38,493 nucleotides of DNA from CAXTTV01 sp964247295 (GTDB taxonomy: Bacteria > Chloroflexota > Ktedonobacteria > Ktedonobacterales > Ktedonobacteraceae), in NCBI GenBank assembly GCA_964247295.1, contig CAXTTV010000023.1, forward strand, positions 1-38,493, written 5' to 3'. The notes beneath the pieces are model-generated. The model made no database searches. It saw only the letters and a list, made by a program, of their open reading frames with translations, and was not told the DNA's origin. Below are positions 17,337 to 24,912 of the stretch, one piece after another (within the stretch, counting starts at the first letter, position 1; each line of letters starts with the position of its first letter). The position numbers and the translations under genes were made by a program.

Positions 17337-17378
17337 GAAAAGAGGATCAAATGTGACTGCGCATTTGATCCTCTTTTC
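17337..17378. terminator. Perfect 17-bp inverted repeat, terminator
   Basis: GAAAAGAGGATCAAATG (17337-17353) is exactly complementary to CATTTGATCCTCTTTTC (17362-17378), with an 8-base loop. One arm is T-rich in each direction, so it probably terminates the 16077 gene and could also act on the opposite strand. Confidence 0.8.
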
Positions 17379-17533
17379 AAAGATTTGGCGAGAAGCGTGC
17401 CTTATATCGCAGGCCGCTGGTTCGATCAGTCCTTAAGCCTGCCCGCCGGTCTCCAGAGGTGAATAGTAAGACCCTGACCACACAAAGGGGCGGGCGCGGG
17501 AAGATTATCCCTGAGATGGCAGGAAAAAGCAGT

Positions 17534-18187
17534 CTATTTCATTTTGAAGGAGTCAAGCATTGGCTTGAAATACTGTGTGTTTGCCTCATCATAGAGATTT
17601 GGCTCCGCACCCAGGAATAGGCCATATATTTTATTATTGTCAGGATTCGCATAAGCGAGAGTGACCGCCTTAATATGAATGGCAGAGCCATTTGAGGAGA
17701 GGTCGCCCGTATATCCGCGTTGTTCCCAGGTCTTACCGTTCATTTCCACGGTAGTGGGCATATCAATGGTCTGAACATTTTTAAGAAGGTTGCCTTTAAC
17801 AACTGAGGCCATTACATCTTCATACTGGGCTGAAGTCAGACCGCCGGGATTAATAATATCCTGAGCCAGGGCTGTGTCTAGATGTTGTGCTAATCGAATA
17901 AATTGCACCTGTTCCACTTCGATGCCATTCTGAGTCTGGTTTTGATCCTGCTTAATCCAATCGTTAGGATAATCTATGGAGAAACCTTTACCATTAAAAG
18001 TAGTGAGGCTTACGGCTGCTGTAGGTGTGGCCGTGGGTGCTGATGCTGGCGTTGGCTTTGCAGCCGTTGTGGTTGTTGTATCTGTACTACCGCCGCAGGC
18101 GCTTATAAACAGTACGAACAGGCTAAGGAGAACAAGCCAGCCAGTAGGGGGCTTTTTTACTGAGGAAAACATAGGCGCTCTATCCAT
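17534..18187 (-). CDS. Lipoprotein, PsbP/DUF1795-like fold possible
   Basis: The ~217-aa precursor has a lipoprotein signal peptide ending in a lipobox (FISAC, then GG), a Thr/Ala/Pro-rich spacer, and a globular domain starting 'FSIDYPNDWIKQDQ'. That opening is typical of small extracytoplasmic domains related to PsbP/DUF1795. The start is uncertain: ATG 18187 or ATG 18172 (MFSSVKKP) are both possible, and a TTG at 18205 is less likely. The protein would be anchored to the outer face of the membrane. No operon partner. Function is unknown; a binding or stress role is guesswork. Confidence 0.75.
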   Translation of the reverse strand: MDRAPMFSSVKKPPTGWLVLLSLFVLFISACGGSTDTTTTTAAKPTPASAPTATPTAAVSLTTFNGKGFSIDYPNDWIKQDQNQTQNGIEVEQVQFIRLAQHLDTALAQDIINPGGLTSAQYEDVMASVVKGNLLKNVQTIDMPTTVEMNGKTWEQRGYTGDLSSNGSAIHIKAVTLAYANPDNNKIYGLFLGAEPNLYDEANTQYFKPMLDSFKMK

Positions 18188-18605
18188 TTCTACTATCTCA
18201 ACCAATATGTATTACCAGCCCGAAGAGTGGGTATGGCATGTAACAAAAACCAGGAGTTTTTGAAACGCTTAACTGTGAGTAACTATCCTACTAATAATAC
18301 CCTAAATCATTCAAATTTAGAGTTAAATATCCTACATCTGGCACATATTTCTATGTAGTTTGAAAAATGGCACGTTTTTCTAAGGTGAGGTATATAGCAG
18401 GCCGGAGAAATCAGTAGCATCAATGGGTAAAAGGGGCGTGATACATCACAGGATATTTGTCAAGAGCTTCTCTATCAGCACAGTTTTCCCATCCTTGATA
18501 TAGAGTAGAAGGGGTTGTACAATGGATTAGTAGCTTGTTATAGTTGCTATTACCCTTTTTAAGATAAGGCAACATTAGTAGATCTGAGAAGAAAGAGAGG
18601 AATCT

Positions 18606-18980
18606 ATGTCGTCTCAGTATCCTAATAATCAGCCGCCCGAAGGGCCAAATAATCATGCGTTTATTACCACTGCTCAATCGCTAGATGGGTACCGTGTCGC
18701 ACGCAACCTGGGACTAGTGCGAGGGATAATTGTACGCTCGCGGAGTATTGTAGGGAATATCGGGGCAGCTTTTCAGCAACTAGCTGGCGGTGATATTACC
18801 TTGCTTTCAGAGCTCTGTGAGCGGGCGCGTAATGATGCTTATGAGCGGATGATTCAACATGCTGTCCAGATTGGCGCAAACGGAATTATCGCTGTGCGCT
18901 ACGATGCGACTGAAATTATGCAAGGGGCAACCGAGGTGCTTTGTTATGGCACTGCGGTAGTTCTGGAGCCCGAGCGCTAG
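18606..18980 (+). CDS. YbjQ/UPF0145 family protein
   Basis: The 124-aa protein matches the YbjQ (heavy-metal-binding domain) family: 'TTAQSLDGYRVARNLGLVRGIIVRS' near the start, then a helix with 'ARNDAYERMIQHAVQIGANGIIAVRYD'. This family forms pentameric rings; its physiological function is not established despite the name. A short polar N-terminal extension of about 17 residues (QPPEGPNN) precedes the domain. SD GAGAGG lies before ATG 18606. It is monocistronic by position, with 179 bp to the next gene. Confidence 0.88.
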   Translation: MSSQYPNNQPPEGPNNHAFITTAQSLDGYRVARNLGLVRGIIVRSRSIVGNIGAAFQQLAGGDITLLSELCERARNDAYERMIQHAVQIGANGIIAVRYDATEIMQGATEVLCYGTAVVLEPER

Positions 18981-19159
18981 TTGAGCAGCAGAAAAAGCGA
19001 GCTATTTCCAGTTGGGTTCGGTTCTCTGCAAAAATTTTGTAGATAGAGGGTTGGACCTCCTCTCTTTATCCCTATTCCTCCTATCTTCTGTAGGATAATG
19101 ACAGTTTTAGCCCCTCCCTCGTTCTTATTTTTGATTGTTGCATTAGTAGGGAGGAATGT

Positions 19160-20023
19160 ATGGAAACGATATCTCGAAAAGCCTGGATGTTTCTGGAGCC
19201 ATATCACGCCATGATCTATTTCGCGCCTGAGGCGCGGGAGGCTTTTAAATTTCTTGGCCTGAAAGGTTTCTGGATGGGTTACTTTGCCTCGCGTGCCGCT
19301 CCAATGGGCGCGGTCTCAGCTCCAGTAGTGACCGCGACCTTTTACAATTTTCAGCCGGAGATGGTGGAGCGGGCGATCCCCACCGCCTGGAGCATCGCCA
19401 GTCCGGAGCAGATCTGGCATGCCCGCATGCTGGCTGCGGACGCGGCTTTACAAAGACTGTTGGGAGAAAAGGCATTCTCACCTGAAGTACAGGAGGCGGC
19501 GGAACTGGCGCGGCTGGCGGTTGAGGGATGCTCTGTGGCCGGGCGAGTGCTTTTCTCTGCTCATACTGCTCTACCCTGGCCAGAGCAGCCCCATCTTCAA
19601 TTGTGGCAGGCGACGACTCTCCTGCGTGAGTTTCGTGGAGATGGACATATCAGCGCCTTACTGGCTGCTGGCCTGGATGGGTGCGAGGCCCATCTAATCC
19701 AGATTGGATCGGGTCGGGCTGACCGCAAGATGCTGCAAGAGAGTCGGGGCTGGACCGATGCCGAATGGCAGGGTGCTCAGGAACGCCTTCAGGAGCGGGA
19801 TCTTCTAGATGAAGGCGGGAAGCTTACCGAGCGTGGCGAGAACCTGCATCTGGCGGTTGAGCAACGAACTGATTTGTTGGCGCTCCCACCCTGGCGGAGC
19901 CTGGGGGAACAGGGTTGTCAGCGCTTGCTGGATCTGGTCTATGGATTGAGTAGTAGAATTATTGAGCAACAGGGAGTACCGATCCCCAATCCAATCGGCC
20001 TTCCCTGGCCTGCCCATTCGTGA
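19160..20023 (+). CDS. SCO6745-like protein (SalK-type helical/HTH family)
   Basis: The 287-aa protein resembles the SCO6745/SalK-like family common in actinobacteria and Chloroflexota. The N-terminus begins 'WMFLEPYHAMIYFAPEAREAF', a central 'GYFASRAAPMGAVSAPVVTATFYNF' follows, and the C-terminal half holds a winged-helix-like segment (GWTDAEWQGAQERLQERDLLDEGGKLTE, about 200-230). Family members are annotated as HTH or MarR-like, but biochemical function is unclear. SD GGGAGG is placed 5-6 bases before ATG 19160. A strong terminator follows. It appears to be a single-gene unit. Confidence 0.8.
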   Translation: METISRKAWMFLEPYHAMIYFAPEAREAFKFLGLKGFWMGYFASRAAPMGAVSAPVVTATFYNFQPEMVERAIPTAWSIASPEQIWHARMLAADAALQRLLGEKAFSPEVQEAAELARLAVEGCSVAGRVLFSAHTALPWPEQPHLQLWQATTLLREFRGDGHISALLAAGLDGCEAHLIQIGSGRADRKMLQESRGWTDAEWQGAQERLQERDLLDEGGKLTERGENLHLAVEQRTDLLALPPWRSLGEQGCQRLLDLVYGLSSRIIEQQGVPIPNPIGLPWPAHS

Positions 20024-20045
20024 ACCATACGTAATCTACCGTTTT

Positions 20046-20090
20046 GAAGAGGGAACGAAGCTCAGATAGAGTTTCGTTCCCTCTTTTTAT
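20046..20090 (+). terminator. Intrinsic terminator after SCO6745-like gene
   Basis: AGAGGGAACGAA (20048-20059) pairs perfectly with TTCGTTCCCTCT (20073-20084), followed by a T-run. The 340 bp after it are AT-rich, with no gene seen. Confidence 0.88.
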
Positions 20091-20429
20091 GGTTACAGCG
20101 AAGATAGAGAGACTGCCGTTCCTTGTTAGGGGTATTTCCAAGAAATCATAGGGTAAAAAGGAAAAATATGCAAACATAGGAGAAATGGAAAGAGAGGCAA
20201 AAATTTGCCAGTAATTATACTGTACAAAAAAATTAAAGTCTTTAACATCTATTAAATTATTTAAATACTTTTAGTAAGACTGGAAAACAGCATTCATCTT
20301 TTTAGCATATAATCTGATGAATTTCATTTTTTAAATCTTACTATTAGTTGCGTTATAAATGCAAAAAATGTAATGAAAAGAGAAGGCGGGGTGGTGTAGT
20401 TGTTATGGGCACTATGTAAGCAGAGAGGG

Positions 20430-20660
20430 AAGGTTGTGGATAGCGCACAAGAAGTTCATAAGCAATATCGACGCAGGACGTTGAAATAGCGAAGCGTTAA
20501 GGGCAAGTGGCGGAATATAAGCGCCAGGTAAGAGATAGCCCACATTATCAATGAGCAAAAGCCTGGCGCTTGAGAGTAACCTGTATTAACTCGGATCTAT
20601 AGCGTAAGCCGAAGGTTTATAAACCGCCATCAGGGAAGTCGGGGGGAAACCGATGGCAGA
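20430..20660 (+). ncRNA. Structured RNA resembling HEARO (IscB omega-RNA), orphan
   Basis: This ~230-nt segment has dense complementary pairing and no ORF. GGGC (20501-20504) can pair with GCCC (20538-20541), enclosing TGGCG/CGCCA (20508-20512/20522-20526). AAGCGCCAGG (20519-20528) is perfectly complementary to CCTGGCGCTT (20562-20571), so alternative or pseudoknotted folds exist. Then follow ACTCGG...GCGTAAGCCGA, GGTTTATAAACC, and GCCATC...CGGGGGGAAACCG...GATGGC (about 20627-20655). The order resembles what I remember of HEARO RNAs, the guide RNAs of IscB nucleases, which are numerous in Ktedonobacter. No IscB/HNH gene follows; a convergent HTH gene begins about 45 bp on. Boundaries are approximate; in such RNAs the guide lies at the 5' end, which would be near 20400-20430. 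Identity rests on memory of the motif and needs a covariance search. Confidence 0.55.
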
Positions 20661-20702
20661 ACATCTAAAGAAAACTGAACACAGGCCAGTAAGAAGGGTT
20701 GC

Positions 20703-20972
20703 TTACTCCTTCTCATCAATAGGTGGAAGGCCTGCTCCAAGCAGAGAATCAAGCGTACTTTGCTGAATACGGTAAACGCGCCGTTTGCCATTGTGGGGCA
20801 GAGGGATGGCCTCAAGCGTGCCTTGTGAGATCCAGCGCCGTACTGTCGTCGAGTCGACGCGCAAGCGACGAGCCACTTCGCCAACAGTTAAAAGGCGATT
20901 TTCAGTAACGATCAGATCTTGCTGCTGACCGTCGTTTTCGACAGTAGACGTATTTTTACGAGGACGAGCCAT
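20703..20972 (-). CDS. Small excisionase/MerR-like HTH DNA-binding protein
   Basis: The 89-aa protein has one helix-turn-helix domain of the excisionase (HTH_17) type: LLTVGEVARRLRVDSTTVRRWISQGTL, about residues 27-53, followed by a beta wing GKRRVYRI. A basic N-terminus MARPRK could contact the minor groove. ATG 20972 with AAAGGAA nine bases upstream is preferred over a start 22 codons earlier. It may be a transcription regulator or a recombination directionality factor; no integrase is present. Its 3' end faces the 3' end of the HEARO-like RNA. Upstream, 21040-21810 is AT-rich non-coding sequence, with only a dubious lysine-rich 74-codon frame. Confidence 0.8.
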   Translation of the reverse strand: MARPRKNTSTVENDGQQQDLIVTENRLLTVGEVARRLRVDSTTVRRWISQGTLEAIPLPHNGKRRVYRIQQSTLDSLLGAGLPPIDEKE

Positions 20973-21813
20973 AGGAGGAGTTCCTTTCTGTGGTTGTGAT
21001 GTAATCCTGTGAGTTTTGGCGTTGGTCAGACGCAACAAACAATGGAAACGCTTCTTCCCGTCTTGTTAGAACGTGGAGAAGTTTTTACAAAAAGTATTCG
21101 GAATTTTATAGAAATTCTATCATTCCATTATACCCTCGTCACGATTATATCATAAAAACGTATCAAAAGGACCTAATCTGAGTTATAAAGTACTAAAGCA
21201 GTTAAGCAGTTATGTATAGAGAAATTCGTTTAGCCTATGTATTAAGCCGTTTGAGCCCTGGTTTTAGTAAAAAAAAGAAATTTTTTGTATAGAAAATTCT
21301 AAAGAAATTGTAATGTTCAATAAAGTATTTTAATCTATTAATACCTAATAGTACTACTTTGAGTGCGTTTCATCGACTTAAGTATAGGTGAAATTGACTA
21401 GTACCTTTGGGGAGCTAATATCGAGAAATATATTCATATATTTCGATACTATAACAGAAAATTAAACGAATTAAAAGAGCAAAGTGTTGATTGATGTATG
21501 CTAATCATTTTTATGATAAAAACCTCTCTATAGAACTACTACTCATATATATCATTATAACGCAAAAGATTGTGTTTTTGTTTCTTCTTACATAAAAAAG
21601 GAAAAAATACCTATGGGAAGTTGATAAAACAAAGACAATAAGACTTTTATCTTTTTCTATGACGTATAAAACTGTATAGTTCCTACTCTCTAGGAGAATC
21701 TTACGATTATTTCCTTTTTCTTTTTTCCTCTCCAAAAATCAAGTGGTGTGTTTTTGTTGTTTAAGTATAGTATTGCTGGAAAGATGAATAATGTAGTACG
21801 TGCCTGCTTGCTT

Positions 21814-23529
21814 TTAGGCTTTGATTGGATGGTGGATGGGTATGTATCTGGCCTGGTGCAGCGGGGTAGGTTGATCAGTGGGGGTTGGTTCTGCTGTTGG
21901 GGTCGGATCGGGCTCTATTGTGGGTGGTAACACTCTGGTAGGTGAAGGATTGGGATGAGGCGTCGGCGGATCGGTTGGAATGGGAGTTGGCCTGGGCATT
22001 GGCGATGGAGTTGGAATAGAAGTGGGTTCCTGTGTAGGAGTAGGGATAATGGTGGGCTCAGGTAGTGGTGATGGCGTCTGCGTTGGTTGCTTTACAGGTT
22101 CGGTTGGAGGAACTGGCGGTTGAGTCGGTGGAGTCGCTGGATGTGGAGTAGGATCTGGCGAGGGCGTCGGTTTTGGATGTTGGGTTGGGCTGGACGTAGG
22201 CTGTGGTGTAGGTGAAGGATCTGGTGTGTTCAAGATAGGTGTTGTAGCTTCTCGCGTTGGGGAGATGTTGTCGCTCTCTACAGGCATACTGTTTGTAGGA
22301 GAGGGGGTTGCCAGAGCTGTTGGATCAAGTGAAAGGGTTGGATGTGTGGGACGACTGATGGATTGTGGAAGCGTGGAGGTATCGCCCGCTAGAAACACTG
22401 GTTGTAGAAGGTGCTCGCGTCCTGACCAGAGATTAACAGCAAAGAACCCTCCCATAGCCAGCGTCAGGCCTGTAAGGACGGTAAGCAATATCCCACTCTT
22501 TGTGCGATTGGTTGATCGAGCTTTTGATGTCCCGTCTATCTGATCCTCTGAGATGGCGTCGATCAAAGAAAACGCAGACTGATGCTGATGATTTGTTGAT
22601 AGCAAGGATGAGTTTTCTACTTCGGGCTCATCATTAAAATCTTCTGAAGATAAAACTAATGGACGTTTTACCATTGATGATATGTGGGGAGCCTCTTTAA
22701 GGGCCTGCCAGAAATTATCTATTGAAGAGAAACGCTTCTGGCTATCTATTGTAAGCACGCGCTCCATAACGCTCGTTACTGCCTCAGAGAGAGCTGGTTC
22801 CAATGTATTGGCCGGTTTAAGAGGATCAATGCCGCGTCGACTCAGACAGGCCATGCGGTTTAGAGCATCAGTCGGAGGCTCGCTTGTGAGGAGGGTATAG
22901 ACGATTGCCCCAAGGCTGTATACATCGGTATAGATCCCCGTACCATTCGTATAATGCTCGGGAGCGCTGTAGTACGGCGAGCAATGACGGATCGCCGCAG
23001 TAGTGGAGTCTGCCTCATATTCCTTAGCCAGACCGAAGTCGACGAGAACCGCATTACTTCCATTTGTGGGAATAATAATATTTGCTGGCTTGATATCGCG
23101 ATGAATAATCGGTGGGTTCTGATGATGTAGATAGTTCAGAACCTCAATGATCGGTGAGAGCAAGTGCAGGATCTCAGGTAGGGTAAAGCGCTTTTGCGGT
23201 TGCTGTAAACGCAATTGTCCCAGATCTGGACCATCAATAAAATCCATCAACATGTAGGAACGGTTGTTCGATTTATCCTCAAAGATGCGGTAAACTTTAG
23301 GCAAGGCATAATGATCCAGGCGTCTAAGAATAGTTCCCTCGGCCAGAAAGCTTTCGCGCTCAAATTTTGTTGGATGGATCAACTCTTTTAGCGCGAAAAC
23401 ACTATCATTGCTCCCTCTGTCTCGCACTTTGTAGACCGCGCCAAAGCCACCTTTACCAAGCAATTCATCGATAACGTAGCGACCCTGAATAATGCTGCCT
23501 TTATGAAAGATCGAATATGGATTATACAT
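21814..23529 (-). CDS. Membrane Ser/Thr protein kinase with Pro/Thr-rich extracellular tail
   Basis: The ~571-aa protein begins with a PknB-type (Hanks) kinase domain, residues 18-280: glycine loop GKGGFGAVY (25-33), ATP-binding K48, catalytic HRDIKPAN (143-150) and DFG (164-166). The activation segment reads CSPYYSAPEHY instead of the usual GTPGY-APE form. A juxtamembrane stretch leads to one TM helix (about 345-368). The external tail (about 400-560) is a Pro/Thr/Ser-rich low-complexity region with PTP/SPTP repeats, without PASTA or other sensor domains. ATG 23529 has GTGAGG six bases upstream; GTG 23541 would overlap that site. The tail may span the cell wall or be glycosylated (inference). 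Targets are unknown. Confidence 0.9.
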   Translation of the reverse strand: MYNPYSIFHKGSIIQGRYVIDELLGKGGFGAVYKVRDRGSNDSVFALKELIHPTKFERESFLAEGTILRRLDHYALPKVYRIFEDKSNNRSYMLMDFIDGPDLGQLRLQQPQKRFTLPEILHLLSPIIEVLNYLHHQNPPIIHRDIKPANIIIPTNGSNAVLVDFGLAKEYEADSTTAAIRHCSPYYSAPEHYTNGTGIYTDVYSLGAIVYTLLTSEPPTDALNRMACLSRRGIDPLKPANTLEPALSEAVTSVMERVLTIDSQKRFSSIDNFWQALKEAPHISSMVKRPLVLSSEDFNDEPEVENSSLLSTNHQHQSAFSLIDAISEDQIDGTSKARSTNRTKSGILLTVLTGLTLAMGGFFAVNLWSGREHLLQPVFLAGDTSTLPQSISRPTHPTLSLDPTALATPSPTNSMPVESDNISPTREATTPILNTPDPSPTPQPTSSPTQHPKPTPSPDPTPHPATPPTQPPVPPTEPVKQPTQTPSPLPEPTIIPTPTQEPTSIPTPSPMPRPTPIPTDPPTPHPNPSPTRVLPPTIEPDPTPTAEPTPTDQPTPLHQARYIPIHHPIKA

Positions 23530-23660
23530 AAAAATCCTCACAAAGAAATAAAACGTTCTTTGTACTTATATCGACCATTCAGGTTGATCGCTCTATAGTT
23601 TTTCTGGTGGGAATGTGTTGTTCCCACCAGTATTTCTCTCAAGATGTTATCCCATGCTCC

Positions 23661-24671
23661 TTAGCTTGGTGAAAAGGTTTTCAGCGAGGCCTCCATCTCA
23701 AAACCACGATATGCACAGCCGAGCAGACCTGTTTTTCCATTTAAAATCACGCGAATGGGCACTTTTTTCAGTATTTCAGAAAAGCGTCCTTTATGGAGAA
23801 AGGCCTGCATAAACAAATCTTGCTGTAGCAGAGGGAGAAGCCGGGGAGGGATACCGCCGCCGATATAAATACCGCCAGTCGCGAGCACCTTAAGAGCAAG
23901 ATTGCCGGCCTCGGCACCCAGGATCTCAATAAATATATCTACAGCTTTTTTGCAGATAGGATCTGGAGGGTTCGCTAGAGCTCCATTCACAATAATTGGT
24001 GTATGATCCTTCTGTTGAGCAAACTGTTCGACCAGAGCAGAAGACTCGGGATCGGGGCCGGTATCGCGGAAGTAGCCATAGAGGTTAGGGAAGGCGATCC
24101 CGGAGCAGACCCACTCATAGCTTACATGATTCATACGGCCCTGAAGATAGCGAAGCAGACCTATCTGAGTCTCATTGATCGGCCCAAAATCAGTATGTCC
24201 TCCCTCCGATGTGTGGGGGCGGTAGTGACTACCGTCCCAGACGAGAAAAGCCTCCCCCAGACCTGTTCCAGGAGCAATCACCCCGATTGTCCCATTGCTG
24301 ACGGGATGACCATGGTTGAGCGTGTGGAGATCGCTCTGCTGTAGAAATGGGACCGCGTATGCCACCGCTTCCAAATCATTTAACAGCGTCACTGCCTTAA
24401 AATAAAGATCTTTACGTAGGTGATGAGCATCGATAACCCAGGGAAGATTTGTAATTGTTGCCTGATCGTTTACAACCGGGCCCGCGACACCAAAGCAGGC
24501 GCGATCAGCCTCCACGTTGAACTCATTCTGAAATGCCTGAATGATCTCCTCCAACGACTGATAGTCCTGACTGGGGTAGCGTTTGTCCGCGACCGGTGTA
24601 CGAAGTTCCGTGACCGAATTAAAAATGGCGAGCTCCGTCTTTGTGCCGCCAATATCACCGACGAGTAGCAT
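23661..24671 (-). CDS. glk: Glucokinase (Glk family)
   Basis: The 336-aa protein matches the bacterial Glk (PF02685) group rather than ROK kinases. The phosphate-binding loop GDIGGTKT lies at 5-12, then AGPVV, LNDLEA (sugar-binding Asn-Asp), APGTGLGEA, and SEGGHTDFGP with the conserved Glu/His/Asp. It phosphorylates glucose to glucose 6-phosphate with ATP in the cytoplasm. The start is ATG 24671 (MLLVGDIGG) with AAGGAG upstream; eight extra codons to 24695 have no support. It lies on the same strand, upstream of the kinase gene, with 131 bp between, so co-transcription is uncertain. The gene looks complete. Confidence 0.92.
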   Translation of the reverse strand: MLLVGDIGGTKTELAIFNSVTELRTPVADKRYPSQDYQSLEEIIQAFQNEFNVEADRACFGVAGPVVNDQATITNLPWVIDAHHLRKDLYFKAVTLLNDLEAVAYAVPFLQQSDLHTLNHGHPVSNGTIGVIAPGTGLGEAFLVWDGSHYRPHTSEGGHTDFGPINETQIGLLRYLQGRMNHVSYEWVCSGIAFPNLYGYFRDTGPDPESSALVEQFAQQKDHTPIIVNGALANPPDPICKKAVDIFIEILGAEAGNLALKVLATGGIYIGGGIPPRLLPLLQQDLFMQAFLHKGRFSEILKKVPIRVILNGKTGLLGCAYRGFEMEASLKTFSPS

Positions 24672-24912
24672 ATAGCCTGCTCCTTCTTTGACCAATCACA
24701 ACAGTGTGTTCTCTATAAGAAACGGACCGTAGTATCTTCAGGTGCCAAATACCCATGAACTGCTCGTAAAATGATATTCGTAGAGCTGTGGCCGGGTTGT
24801 TAGAAGCTTCATCCTCCTATTTAAGTAGAAAATGAATGTTAGTTAGGGGGGTCTATACTAGAAATAGAGCACAAAGCTAGTAAAAAATAAAATAGTCAGG
24901 CGGAAGGTTAAA

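Noticed and set aside
17395..17450. GGTTCGATC resembling a tRNA T-loop
   Set aside because: The flanking five-base stem does not pair, and no acceptor, D or anticodon arms could be found around it.
20430..20660. Group II intron or attenuator/riboswitch as explanation of the structured RNA
   Set aside because: No intron-encoded ORF and no typical intron 5' end or domain V was seen, and no gene on the same strand follows that a riboswitch would control.
21511..21735. 74-codon lysine-rich frame, minus strand
   Set aside because: It is in AT-rich sequence, without a convincing start site or recognisable domain; probably chance.
22226..22900. Plus-strand frames within the kinase gene
   Set aside because: They are the complement of the Pro/Thr-rich tail and kinase domain, without ribosome-binding sites.
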